A stretch of 64,000 bases of DNA from Sinomonas sp. P10A9 (GTDB lineage Bacteria > Actinomycetota > Actinomycetes > Actinomycetales > Micrococcaceae). Under the pieces are notes generated by a model. That model ran no database searches. It saw nothing but the letters and a program-made list of their open reading frames with translations, and had not been told where the DNA came from. Shown one piece after another: positions 38,857-47,367 of this stretch. The stretch spans positions 4,154,001 to 4,218,000 of the forward strand of contig NZ_CP163302.1 of assembly GCF_041022165.1 (NCBI RefSeq). The letters are read 5' to 3'. How positions within the stretch are numbered: position 1 is the first letter of the stretch; the number at the start of each line of letters is the position of its first letter. The translations under genes and the position numbers were made by a program.

Positions 38857-41217
38857 ATGGACCGACCCGGCACCACCGAATTGCCGCCTGCGCTGGTCTC
38901 CCAAGCGGGGCTGTCCCGCATCGTCGAGCTCGACATCGAGGGCATGACCTGCGCCTCGTGCGTCACGCGGGTCGAGCGCAAGCTCGGCAAGATCGAGGGC
39001 GTGCATGCGTCCGTGAACCTCCCACTCGAGTCCGCGAGGGTCGAGGTCCCTGCAGGGGTGAGCGACCAGGAGCTGCTCTCCACGGTCGCGGCCGCCGGGT
39101 ATCAGGCACGGGTCAAAGAGGTGCCGATCAAGCACGGCCCCGAAGTCACGGGGGCTGAGCCCGGCCGGACCTCCCAGATCCACGAAGCCAGCCGAAGGCC
39201 GTCTTCGGTCGATGCCCTCCTGCCGCGCCTCGCGGTCGCGGCGGCACTGACCATCCCTGTGGTGCTCATCTCGATGATCCCGTCCGCGCAGTTCATGGAT
39301 TGGGGCTGGTGGGTCGCGGCGCTTGCGCTGCCGGTCGTCACCTGGTCCGCGTGGCCGTTCCACCGTGCCGCCGCGGTCAACGCCCGGCACGGCGGCTCGA
39401 CGATGGACACGCTCGTCTCGATCGGCGTCGCGGCCTCCTACCTCTACTCGCTCGTGCAGCTCATCGTGGATCCGCGGATGACCGAGCACCCGGGCATGGA
39501 GATGACCGGCACCGGCGGGCTGTACTTCGAGACGGCCGTGGTCGTGACGACGTTCCTCCTGCTCGGTCGCTGGCTCGAGGCCCGGGCCAAGTCCCGTGCC
39601 GGCGATGCCCTGCGCGCGCTGCTCGACCGCGGCGCCAAGCAGGCCACCCTCCTGCGGGCTGGCGTCGAGTCCGTGGTGCCCGCAGAGCAGCTGGTGCCGG
39701 GGGACCTGTTCGTAGTGCGGCCCGGCGAGACCATCGCTACAGATGGGATCGTCCGTGACGGCGCCTCGGCAGTGGACACCTCGATCATCACGGGCGAATC
39801 CCTGCCGGCCGAGGTCACCGAGGGCTCCCCCGTGACCGGCGCGACGGTCAACACGTCGGGCCGGCTCGTCGTCGAGGCGACGAGGGTCGGCTCCGAGACG
39901 ACGCTCGCCGCCATGGCGCGGCTCGTGTCCGAGGCGCAGACCGGCAAGGCGCCGATCGCACGGCTCGCCGACCGGATCAGCGGCGTCTTCGTCCCGATCG
40001 TGCTTGCGATCGTGGTCCTCACGTTCATCACCTGGCAGGTGCTCGGCGGCTCGCTGCCGTCCTCCTTCACGGCCGCGGTGGCCGTGCTGGTCATCGCGTG
40101 CCCGTGCGCCCTGGGCCTTGCGACCCCTGTGGGCCTGCTCGCCGGGAGCGGCCGCGGTTCACAGCTGGGCATCCTCATCCGCGGGGCCCAGGTCCTCGAG
40201 GACACCCGGGCGGTGGACACGATCGTGCTCGACAAGACAGGCACTGTGACGTCCGGGCGCCTCGCGCTCGATGCGGTCGACACGTTCGGCGCGTCCGACC
40301 TCGACCTCGTGAGGCTCGCCGCTGCCGTCGAGGCCGGGAGCGAGCATCCGCTCGCCAAGGCCATCGTCGCCGCGGAGGCCGCGCGGGTCGCGTCGGGAAT
40401 CGGCGGGACTCGAGGCACGCACGACGGCGGTGGGCAGCCGGCCGTCGTCGGCTTCCAGTCCGCTGCCGGTGGCGGCGTGGAGGGAACAGTCGTCGAGGTC
40501 TCAGGCGAGAGCCGCGAGGTGCTGGTGGGCCGGACCGACTGGATCGTGCCGCGCCTCGCCGAGGACGGGATGCCCGATGCAGCCCAGCTCGCGATGTTCG
40601 CCGAACGGGAGTCCGGCGGGGCAACGGCGGTGTGGGTCGCCGTCGACCGTCGGGTGGCGGGGATGCTGAGCCTGCGGGACACGGTCAAGCCCGGCTCCGC
40701 GGAAGGCATTGCGCGTCTCAAGGCCTTGGGCCTGCGCCCCGTGCTGCTCACGGGGGACAACGCCGCGGTCGCGGCGCGCGTCGCGGCCGAAGTGGGGATT
40801 GCCGCTCAGGACGTCCACGCTGGCGTCCGGCCTGAGGGCAAGGTCGCGGTGGTCAAACGGCTCCAGGCCGGCGGCGCGCGAGTGGCGATGGCCGGGGATG
40901 GCGTCAACGACGCCCCCGCGCTGGCCCAGGCCGACCTCGGGATCGCGATGGGCTCCGGGACCGATGTCGCCCGTGAAGCCGCAGAGCTCACGGTCATGGG
41001 CGACGACCTCCGCCAGGTTGCAACGGCGATAGAGCTCTCCCGCAGGACGCTCTCGATCATCAAGGCCAACCTGTTCTGGGCGTTCGCCTACAACACCATC
41101 GGCATTCCGATCGCGGCGCTCGGGCTGCTCAACCCTATGGTCGCCGGGGCCGCGATGGCCGCGAGCTCGGTGCTCGTGGTCACGAACTCGCTGCGGCTCA
41201 CGCGATTCGGTCGCTAG
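38857..41217 (+). CDS. copA: Copper-exporting P-type ATPase
   Basis: A 786-residue P1B-type ATPase. One N-terminal metal domain has Cys32 and Cys35 in GMTCASC. Eight membrane helices are expected, with the CPC copper site at 415-417 (ACPCALGLATP), the phosphorylated Asp459 in DKTGTVTSG, the SEHPLAKAI ATP-binding motif near 490-498, and GDGVNDAPALAQADLGIAMG near 678-697. The N-domain contains GTHDGGGQPAVV, encoded by a copy of the dispersed palindrome arm (40418-40430), so that loop may be a tolerated insertion. It follows copZ by four bases and exports Cu(I) under CsoR control. Confidence 0.96.
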   Translation: MDRPGTTELPPALVSQAGLSRIVELDIEGMTCASCVTRVERKLGKIEGVHASVNLPLESARVEVPAGVSDQELLSTVAAAGYQARVKEVPIKHGPEVTGAEPGRTSQIHEASRRPSSVDALLPRLAVAAALTIPVVLISMIPSAQFMDWGWWVAALALPVVTWSAWPFHRAAAVNARHGGSTMDTLVSIGVAASYLYSLVQLIVDPRMTEHPGMEMTGTGGLYFETAVVVTTFLLLGRWLEARAKSRAGDALRALLDRGAKQATLLRAGVESVVPAEQLVPGDLFVVRPGETIATDGIVRDGASAVDTSIITGESLPAEVTEGSPVTGATVNTSGRLVVEATRVGSETTLAAMARLVSEAQTGKAPIARLADRISGVFVPIVLAIVVLTFITWQVLGGSLPSSFTAAVAVLVIACPCALGLATPVGLLAGSGRGSQLGILIRGAQVLEDTRAVDTIVLDKTGTVTSGRLALDAVDTFGASDLDLVRLAAAVEAGSEHPLAKAIVAAEAARVASGIGGTRGTHDGGGQPAVVGFQSAAGGGVEGTVVEVSGESREVLVGRTDWIVPRLAEDGMPDAAQLAMFAERESGGATAVWVAVDRRVAGMLSLRDTVKPGSAEGIARLKALGLRPVLLTGDNAAVAARVAAEVGIAAQDVHAGVRPEGKVAVVKRLQAGGARVAMAGDGVNDAPALAQADLGIAMGSGTDVAREAAELTVMGDDLRQVATAIELSRRTLSIIKANLFWAFAYNTIGIPIAALGLLNPMVAGAAMAASSVLVVTNSLRLTRFGR

Positions 41218-41227
41218 CGGGCGCGTC

Positions 41228-41283
41228 GGCACAGCTCGGGGCTCCGGAGCCGGATCCCGCTGGGCCCGGCTCCGAGTTGTGCC
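41228..41283. terminator. Bidirectional hairpin between copA and the DUF2277 gene
   Basis: GGCACAGCTCGG (41228-41239) pairs with CCGAGTTGTGCC (41272-41283) with one mismatch, and inner GGAGCCGG/CCGGCTCC arms add stability. It separates two convergent genes. Confidence 0.7.
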
Positions 41284-41295
41284 GATACGTCTGGG

Positions 41296-41568
41296 TCAGG
41301 CCGTTCCGAAGCGGACGGCGGCCCGGGCCTTCGCCTTGGCGGCCTCGACTTCGCGGCTCCGCGGCGATGCGCTCGTCACGAGGTCCTCGAGGAGATGCCC
41401 CGTGATGTGGGCGATCTCCTCGACGGCCCGATTGAACACCTCCTCGTTCGCCTTGGACGGGTGAGTACTCCCGCTCACCTTCCGCACGTACTGGAGCGCC
41501 GCGGCGTGGACTTCCTCGTTCGTCGCGTGGGGCTCGAAGTTGTGCAGGACCTTGATATTGCGGCACAT
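41296..41568 (-). CDS. DUF2277 protein
   Basis: A 90-residue protein matching DUF2277: MCRNIKVLHNFEPHATNEEV at the start and the helical VRKVSGSTHPSKANEEVFNRAVEEIA in the middle. The Cys2 and His residues in the opening are conserved in the family. The function is unknown. It lies 10 bases downstream of the EamA transporter stop on the same strand and may be co-transcribed with it. Confidence 0.92.
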   Translation of the reverse strand: MCRNIKVLHNFEPHATNEEVHAAALQYVRKVSGSTHPSKANEEVFNRAVEEIAHITGHLLEDLVTSASPRSREVEAAKAKARAAVRFGTA

Positions 41569-41578
41569 GCCGTCAATG

Positions 41579-42595
41579 CTAGGCGCGCCGCTCGACGATC
41601 GGGAGGGCCCCCGTGGCAGGTTCGGCTGCGGGCAGCGCCTCGGGCGCGAAGTCTGGCACTGCCTCGGCCGCGGGGGAACGGAGCTCGTCCGTGCGGACCA
41701 TCACGACTCCCCCCACGATGAGTGCGCCGCCGACGAACTGCAGCGGGCCCGGGACGTCGCCGATCATGATCCACGAGGCGATCACGGAGAACAGCACCTC
41801 GGTGAGCGAGACGAAGCTCGCGACCTTCGAGCCGAGGCGCTGCGTGCCGATGATACCGAGCGTGTAGGCGAGGACCGCCGCCACGAGGGTGATACCGGCA
41901 AGCGGCACGATCCACGGGAGCCCGGTGCCCAGGAGATCGACGCTGCCGAACGTCGCCGCCACCGGCAGGAGGCCCACCAGGGCGAGGACGCCGATCGTGA
42001 TCGCGCCGAACACCATCCCCCCGGCCACTGTCACGAAGGGCGGCAGGACGCCGTCGGACTTCGCGGACAGGACGAAGTACACGGCGAGGCAGACGGCTGC
42101 CGCGATCCCCCACAGGACGCCGATCGGGTCCACCTGCTGCGCGGTGAGGAGGTTGAGCACGAGCACGAGGCCGAGCATCGCCACGACCGTGCCGCCGATC
42201 GTCAGCGCGCCGGGGCGGCGCTGCGTGCGGAGCCATACCCAGCCCACAAGGATGATGGGCGCGAGGTACTCGAGCATGAGCGCGACCGGCGGGCTCATGC
42301 GGGCCACGGCGTTGAAGTAGAAGAACTGGCACAGAGCGATGGCGACCGAGCCGTACGCGGCCATGAGCGCGACGCCGCCGCGCAGCCGCGACCACTGCCC
42401 GCGCATCACCCACACCGCCGGAATCGCCATGATCAGCGCTGCGAGCCCGATGCGGCTCCCCACAACGGAGCCCGGAGTCCAGCCTGCCTCGAGCAGGGAC
42501 TTGCCCAGTGGTCCGGAGATGCCGAAGGTGGCCGCGGAGAGCAGGGCGAAGACGAGTCCGGATGCGGACCGATTCTCAGACAGCCTCGACAGCAC
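41579..42595 (-). CDS. EamA/DMT family transporter (RhtA-like)
   Basis: A 338-residue ten-helix drug/metabolite transporter with two EamA halves (about 12-140 and 155-285). The segments SAATFGISGPLGKSLLEAGW and PPVALMLEYLAPIILVGWVWLRTQRRP, then LGSKVASFVSLTEVLFSVIASWIMIGDVP, are typical of amino-acid or metabolite exporters like RhtA. The GTG at 42595 follows GGGAGGTG. A polar Glu/Pro/Ala-rich tail of about 40 residues ends the protein. It is divergent from a CGNR zinc-finger regulator, which is likely to control it. Confidence 0.92.
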   Translation of the reverse strand: MLSRLSENRSASGLVFALLSAATFGISGPLGKSLLEAGWTPGSVVGSRIGLAALIMAIPAVWVMRGQWSRLRGGVALMAAYGSVAIALCQFFYFNAVARMSPPVALMLEYLAPIILVGWVWLRTQRRPGALTIGGTVVAMLGLVLVLNLLTAQQVDPIGVLWGIAAAVCLAVYFVLSAKSDGVLPPFVTVAGGMVFGAITIGVLALVGLLPVAATFGSVDLLGTGLPWIVPLAGITLVAAVLAYTLGIIGTQRLGSKVASFVSLTEVLFSVIASWIMIGDVPGPLQFVGGALIVGGVVMVRTDELRSPAAEAVPDFAPEALPAAEPATGALPIVERRA

Positions 42596-42615
42596 AGGGC
42601 ACCTCCCAAAATCAT

Positions 42616-42648
42616 GTCATGGGTAAACTTGGAGTATGGTCATGACAC
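42616..42648. promoter_or_regulatory. Inverted TGTCATG elements between the EamA and CGNR genes
   Basis: TGTCATG (42616-42622) and its complement CATGACA (42642-42648) are separated by 19 bases in the divergent promoter; the second copy is part of a perfect GTCATGAC palindrome. The CGNR-domain protein is the likely binder. Confidence 0.55.
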
Positions 42649-42675
42649 TAGGCCACTGGAGGGTCAGGAGTCAAC

Positions 42676-43221
42676 GTGATCTTTGCCCATGACACCGAGG
42701 TGGCGCTCCGGAGCGCCGTCAACCTCGTCAACACCCTCGACGCCGACCGCGGTGAACTGCTCGCGACCGGGGAGGACTTGGACCGCTTCCTCGACGAGGA
42801 GGAGTTCACGGGCTCGCGCACGCACGACGCCGCCGAGCTGGCCGCCGTGCGCACGCTGCGGGCGCGCCTGCGGGGACTCTGGAGCGCGCCGGAGGACGAC
42901 GCCGTGGGAATCGTCAACGCGCTCCTGCGCGAGGCCCAGGCACTCCCCCAGCTCGTCAAGCACGACCGCTGGGACTGGCACCTTCACGCCACCGCGCCCG
43001 AGGCGCCACTGGCGGACCGCATGGGAACGGAGGCCGCCATGGCCTTCGTGGATGTGATCCGGGCCAAGGAGCTGGACCGGCTGCGGGTCTGCGCGGCGGA
43101 TGACTGCGAGGCGGTCCTGATCGACCTCTCGAAGAATCGCTCGAAGCGCTTCTGCGACACCGGCAACTGCGCCAACCGGACGCATGTGCGCGCCTACCGG
43201 GAGCGCCGGGCGGCGGGCTAG
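42676..43221 (+). CDS. CGNR zinc-finger regulator (ABATE domain)
   Basis: A 181-residue protein with an N-terminal ABATE-type stress domain (about 1-130) opening with SAVNLVNTLDADRGE, and a C-terminal CGNR zinc finger: VCAADDCEAVLIDLSKNRSKRFCDTGNCANRTHVRAYRERR. The zinc ligands are the Cys pairs of CAADDC and CDTGNC. The start is GTG at 42676 with CAGGAG upstream. Such proteins usually regulate an adjacent transporter, here the divergent EamA gene. The last four bases overlap the convergent gene 43218-43616. Confidence 0.92.
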   Translation: MIFAHDTEVALRSAVNLVNTLDADRGELLATGEDLDRFLDEEEFTGSRTHDAAELAAVRTLRARLRGLWSAPEDDAVGIVNALLREAQALPQLVKHDRWDWHLHATAPEAPLADRMGTEAAMAFVDVIRAKELDRLRVCAADDCEAVLIDLSKNRSKRFCDTGNCANRTHVRAYRERRAAG

Positions 43222-43616
43222 GAGGCGGAGCCCTCGTCCTCAGTCTTGTCGGGGGCGTCCGGGCTGCCTGGTGCTGCATCGTCCGCGGCCGGGGTTTCGG
43301 CGCGATCCGTCGTGGCGGTCTGGTCAGGTTTCGCCGTGGGGCGCTTGAGCCGGTCCTCGGAGCGGAGGTTGACGCCGTCGCCCTGGCCGAGGTGCTCCGC
43401 GTTCTCCTTGTAGCTCATCGAGAGCATCGCGGCGATCACGAGGCACGCGATGAACGCGATGCCGAAGGCGGCGATGGCGAGGTCGTAGCGCAGGCCGTTC
43501 TGGGTGCCGCCCGATGCTGCGAACAGGACGACAACGAAGGCGATGGCCCCGAAGACCGCCGAGAACAGGAGCGGTCCCTTGATCCCGACGCGGGGACCAC
43601 GCGGTGCATCAGACAT
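43218..43616 (-). CDS. Small two-helix membrane protein
   Basis: A 132-residue protein with two transmembrane segments (about 15-34 and 45-66) and a charged, Asp/Ala/Thr-rich C-terminal tail of 60 residues. The core YDLAIAAFGIAFIACLVIAAMLSMSYKENAEHLGQGDGVN looks conserved rather than random, but I do not recognise a named family. GAGGAGGGC precedes the ATG at 43616. It could be an accessory subunit; no partner is evident. Confidence 0.82.
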   Translation of the reverse strand: MSDAPRGPRVGIKGPLLFSAVFGAIAFVVVLFAASGGTQNGLRYDLAIAAFGIAFIACLVIAAMLSMSYKENAEHLGQGDGVNLRSEDRLKRPTAKPDQTATTDRAETPAADDAAPGSPDAPDKTEDEGSAS

Positions 43617-43677
43617 GAGCCCTCCTCAGGCGACCGGGGTGGTGGGTTGCTTCTACGAGAAGTAGAACGTCTCGATT

Positions 43678-44301
43678 CTAGGCCACTTCGGCAGTGGCGG
43701 GGGAATCGTGCCGCAGGCTGAGGCCTGCGATCACGAGCAGGACACCCGTGATGATGGCCGCCCCGCCCGCGACGCCGAGCAGCGCATGTGCCCCCAGAGC
43801 GCCGAAGAACGGCAGCAAAATGGCTGCCCCGAGATGCACGACGCCGGTGATCACCTCGTCGCGCGCGAGGGGGCTCCGGCGCTGGCCGGCGACCCTGAAA
43901 GCCAGACCGGAGGCGAGGTCCGCAAGGCCCGTCGCGGCGAACGCAATCGCGGCTCCGATCCCGATGACGACGGTGTCCGGTGCCGCGGCGAGGCCCAGAC
44001 CTACCGCCGCGGCGACGCCGTACGCTGCCGATGCGACGACCCGCGCGCTGCCCGACGGCCGGGCAGCGGAATCGGCCGCGCGGCCCTGCCGGCGCAGCAG
44101 CCACGTGCGCGCCACTGCCAGGCCAACGAAGTACGCGGCGAGGCACCAGGCCCCGCCGAACGCGGTGGGCGTCCCCCAGAACACGGTGACCGCACCGAAC
44201 ACGAGCGCGATCGCGCCGCGCAGCAGCACCGGGCCCGCGAGGGCGCGCTGGCTCTCGTCTCCGGACGGACTCGGGGACGGGGGTGTGGGGGAATCAGGCA
44301 C
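43678..44301 (-). CDS. Six-helix membrane protein, HdeD/DUF308-like
   Basis: A 207-residue protein with about six hydrophobic segments: GPVLLRGAIALVFGAVTVFWGTPTAFGG, the next helix around AAYFVGLAVART, then further Ala/Gly/Leu-rich helices and the final GVAGGAAIITGVLLVIAGLSL. The arrangement is that of short HdeD/DUF308 proteins; the assignment is tentative. The GTG at 44301 has no ribosome site but TACACT sits six bases before it, so the message may be leaderless. It follows the MATE stop by 13 bases, on the same strand, and could also be read from the MATE promoter. Confidence 0.78.
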   Translation of the reverse strand: MPDSPTPPSPSPSGDESQRALAGPVLLRGAIALVFGAVTVFWGTPTAFGGAWCLAAYFVGLAVARTWLLRRQGRAADSAARPSGSARVVASAAYGVAAAVGLGLAAAPDTVVIGIGAAIAFAATGLADLASGLAFRVAGQRRSPLARDEVITGVVHLGAAILLPFFGALGAHALLGVAGGAAIITGVLLVIAGLSLRHDSPATAEVA

Positions 44302-44314
44302 GGACCAAGTGTAG

Positions 44315-45679
44315 TCAGTGGGCGCCGAGCACCATCCACGCATCGGCGCGGGCGCGCAGGCCCAGCGTGAGGGCGCGCGCGAGCATGTACCCGCCGGCGA
44401 ACGCCGCCCAGAGCCAGGCGAGCCCGGCCGGACCGCCCCCACCGAAGAGTCCCGCCCACACCACGAGCGGCGCGTAGACGACGAGGTTGAGGACTCCCGC
44501 GAGCGCGAGGTAGCGGGCATCCCCGGCGCCGATCAGCACCCCGTCGAGCACGAACACATACCCGCACACCGGCTGGCTCGCGGCAAGCACGAGGAGCGCC
44601 GGGAGGAGGGCCGTGTGCACCTGGCGGTCTGTTGTGAAGATCCACCCGATCCACGGCGCCGAGACCGCGAGAACTGCCCCCGTGACAACCCCGTAGCCGA
44701 GTGACCAGCGGACCATCGTGCGGGTGAGGTCACGGGCGCGGGCCGCGTGGGAGGCGCCGAGCTCCTTGCCGATGAGCGCCTGGGCGGCAATCGCGAGGGC
44801 ATCGAGGGCGAAGGCCAGGAAGCTGAAGAGCGTCATGACGAGCTGATGCGCCGCGAGGTTCGCCGCCCCCTGCTGCGCCGCGATGACGACGGTCGCGACG
44901 ATCGCGGCCCTGAGCGTGAGGGTGCGCAGCATGAGCCACGAGCCGACGTGGGCGGCATCCAGGACCCCGTGCCTGCTGGGCGCGAACCCGACGCCCTCGT
45001 GCCGCATGCGGCGGAGCACGATGCCCATGTACACGACGGCCATGCCGAGCTGGGCGGCGCTCGTGCCGATCCCCGAGCCGGCGATGCCCCATCCGAGGCC
45101 GTAGACGAACAGCAGGTTCAGGACGATGTTCCCCGTGAAACCAACGGTTGCAACGACGAGGGGCGTGTGCGTGTCCTGCAGGCCCCGCAACGCACCCGTT
45201 CCCGCGAAGACGAGCAGCATCCCGACAAGGCCCGGCATCGACCAGACGAGGTACTCGACCGCGTACGCCTGGACCGGAGCCGAGCCGCCGAGCAGCCCGA
45301 CGATCCAGGGCGCGGTGGCCCAGCCGAGCGCCGCGAGGGCGAGGCCAAGAAGCAGCGCCAGCCAGGCGCCGTCGCGCGCGGCTGCCATCGCGTGGCCCAT
45401 CTTGCCCGCACCCAGGAACCGCGCCACGGCGGGCCCGGTCCCGTACGCAAGGAACACCATGAGCCCGACGGCGGTCTGCAGCACGGTGGTCGCGAGACCG
45501 AGGCCGGCGAGCTGGTCGACGCCGAGGTGGCCCACGATCGCAGAGTCGGCCAGGAGGAACAGCGGCTCGGCGATGAGAGCGAAGAACGCAGGGACCGCGA
45601 GCCGGAGGATCTCGCGGGCGGTCGACGGCGCCTCCCGCCCTCCGTCGGTCCTCGCGCCGACGCGTTCCGTGGGCTCCAT
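44315..45679 (-). CDS. MATE family efflux transporter
   Basis: A 454-residue multidrug and toxin extruder with twelve helices and the DinF-type pattern: REILRLAVPAFFALIAEPLFLLADSAIVGHLG at the start and a matching second half. These carriers export cationic drugs or metabolites in exchange for protons or sodium. The ATG at 45679 lacks a ribosome site and has TAGAGT seven bases before it, again suggesting a leaderless transcript. It is divergent from the DHA2 carrier across 92 bases. Confidence 0.93.
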   Translation of the reverse strand: MEPTERVGARTDGGREAPSTAREILRLAVPAFFALIAEPLFLLADSAIVGHLGVDQLAGLGLATTVLQTAVGLMVFLAYGTGPAVARFLGAGKMGHAMAAARDGAWLALLLGLALAALGWATAPWIVGLLGGSAPVQAYAVEYLVWSMPGLVGMLLVFAGTGALRGLQDTHTPLVVATVGFTGNIVLNLLFVYGLGWGIAGSGIGTSAAQLGMAVVYMGIVLRRMRHEGVGFAPSRHGVLDAAHVGSWLMLRTLTLRAAIVATVVIAAQQGAANLAAHQLVMTLFSFLAFALDALAIAAQALIGKELGASHAARARDLTRTMVRWSLGYGVVTGAVLAVSAPWIGWIFTTDRQVHTALLPALLVLAASQPVCGYVFVLDGVLIGAGDARYLALAGVLNLVVYAPLVVWAGLFGGGGPAGLAWLWAAFAGGYMLARALTLGLRARADAWMVLGAH

Positions 45680-45734
45680 GCGAACCACTCTAGGCGGGGG
45701 CACCGACGACACTCGAAATGGATGGGTCACCCTA

Positions 45735-45766
45735 TTGACAGTCACCAGATTATGAGAGCTACTCTC
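45735..45766 (+). promoter_or_regulatory. Promoter and palindrome for the DHA2-TetR operon
   Basis: TTGACA (45735-45740) and TACTCT (45760-45765) are 19 bases apart; the ATG of the DHA2 gene follows six bases later, fitting leaderless transcription. GAGAG-CTA-CTCTC (45754-45766) is a perfect palindrome over the -10, a likely site for the TetR protein encoded after the carrier. Confidence 0.65.
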
Positions 45767-45771
45767 TTTTC

Positions 45772-47367
45772 ATGGCAACATTCAAGAACTCCTCGGCCAC
45801 GGCGTCCGCGGAGACCCAGGCGGGGCACCCCCGTCGGTGGTGGATCCTCGGAGCGCTGGCACTCACCATGCTCGTCGTCGGCCTCGACGCGACGGTGCTC
45901 AACGTCGCCCTCAGCGACATCTCCCGCGCACTCGGCGCGAGCACCACGGACCTGCAGTGGATCGTCAACGGGTACACGCTGACCTCCGCGGTGCTCCTCA
46001 TCCCTGCCGGAATGCTCGGGGACCGGTACGGCCGGCGAACGGTCCTCGCCGTGGGCCTGGCGGTCTTCGTGGCCGCGAGCGCCCTCGGCGCGTTCGCGGC
46101 CACCCCCGCCGAACTCGTCGCGGCCCGGACGGTCATGGGGATCGGCGCCGCGGCCGTGTTCCCCCTCTCCATGTCCATCCTCCCGACCGTCTTCGCCCCG
46201 GGCGAGCGCGCCAAGGCCGTCGCCGTCATCACGGCCGCCATGGGCCTCGGCATGCCGCTCGGCCCGCTTCTGGGCGGCTGGCTGCTGGACAACTACTGGT
46301 GGGGCTCCACGCTGCTCATCAACGTGCCCACGGTGGCGATCGCGCTCGCCACGGGACTCACGCTCATCCCGAACTCGAAGGATTCCGGCCGGCGGCGCTT
46401 CGACCTCGCCGGGATGCTCCTGACCGTCGCGGGCCTCGCCGGGATCGTCTACGGGATCACCCAGGAGCCGGTCAGCGGCTGGGGTTCCGGCGAGGTTCTC
46501 GTCCCGCTCATCGGCGGCGCGGGGCTGCTGGTGGCCTTCTGGTTCGTCGAGAGGCGAGCCGCGGCGCCCCTGCTCGATCCGCGGCTCACCGGCAACCGGA
46601 TGTTCGTCTGGCCCACCATCGCTACCGCCCTGACCTCATTCGTCATGATGGGCCTGCTGTTCGCGCTCCCGCTGTACCTGCAGGCATTCCTCGGCGACTC
46701 CGCGCTCGTCACCGGCGTCAAGCTTCTGCCGATGATGCTGGCCCTGGTCGTCGGCGCGGCCGTGGGGACGCGCACGACGGCGCTCGTGGGCCTCCGCGTG
46801 GTGGTCCCCGCCGGGATCCTCATCTCCGCCGCGGGCTTCGCCGCACTCCTGCGGCTCGTCCCCGACTCGGACTACTGGCCGCTCCTCGCGGCCCTCGCTG
46901 CCACCGGCCTCGGGTTCGGCATCGCGATGCCGCCGGCCACGACCGCCATGCTCGACTCGCTGCCGGACGGGATCCAGAGCACCGGCACAGCGGTCAACCT
47001 GGCCGTCAAGCAGACCGTGGGCGCCCTCGGGGTCGCGATCCTGGGCAGCGTCCTCACCGCCGTGTACCGCGGGGGCATGGATGCCGCGACGGCGCACCTT
47101 CCAGCCGCGGCCGCCGACGCCGCACACGACTCGATCGGCGGGGCCGTCGCCGTGGCCTCGCGGCTCGGGCCCGCGGGGAACGCGCTCAAGGCCGCGGCCG
47201 GGAGCGCCTACCTGGACGGCGTCCACGTAGTGAGCGTCGTCTGCATCGCCGCAGCAGTCCTCATCGCCGTGGTGATGGCCGCGGTCCTGCCCGGACGTGC
47301 CCGCGGCGAGCACACGGCGTCGTCCGCCCAGCCGGCGCCCATCAGGGCTGACAAGATGAATACATGA
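45772..47367 (+). CDS. DHA2-type MFS efflux transporter
   Basis: A 531-residue, 14-helix drug:proton antiporter of the EmrB/QacA type. Motif C-like LTMLVVGLDATVLNVALSDI, DLQWIVNGYTLTSAVLLIPAGMLGDRYGRR, and GLGMPLGPLLGGWLLDNYWW are present. Its C-terminus overlaps the start of a TetR gene by four bases (ATGA), so the carrier and its repressor are co-translated. No ribosome site precedes the ATG. The substrate is unknown. Confidence 0.94.
   Translation: MATFKNSSATASAETQAGHPRRWWILGALALTMLVVGLDATVLNVALSDISRALGASTTDLQWIVNGYTLTSAVLLIPAGMLGDRYGRRTVLAVGLAVFVAASALGAFAATPAELVAARTVMGIGAAAVFPLSMSILPTVFAPGERAKAVAVITAAMGLGMPLGPLLGGWLLDNYWWGSTLLINVPTVAIALATGLTLIPNSKDSGRRRFDLAGMLLTVAGLAGIVYGITQEPVSGWGSGEVLVPLIGGAGLLVAFWFVERRAAAPLLDPRLTGNRMFVWPTIATALTSFVMMGLLFALPLYLQAFLGDSALVTGVKLLPMMLALVVGAAVGTRTTALVGLRVVVPAGILISAAGFAALLRLVPDSDYWPLLAALAATGLGFGIAMPPATTAMLDSLPDGIQSTGTAVNLAVKQTVGALGVAILGSVLTAVYRGGMDAATAHLPAAAADAAHDSIGGAVAVASRLGPAGNALKAAAGSAYLDGVHVVSVVCIAAAVLIAVVMAAVLPGRARGEHTASSAQPAPIRADKMNT

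Noticed and set aside
46748..46768. ACGACGGC in the DHA2 gene as another palindrome arm
   Set aside because: The match is short, the codon frame encodes an ordinary MFS segment (RTTALVG), and no second arm is near.
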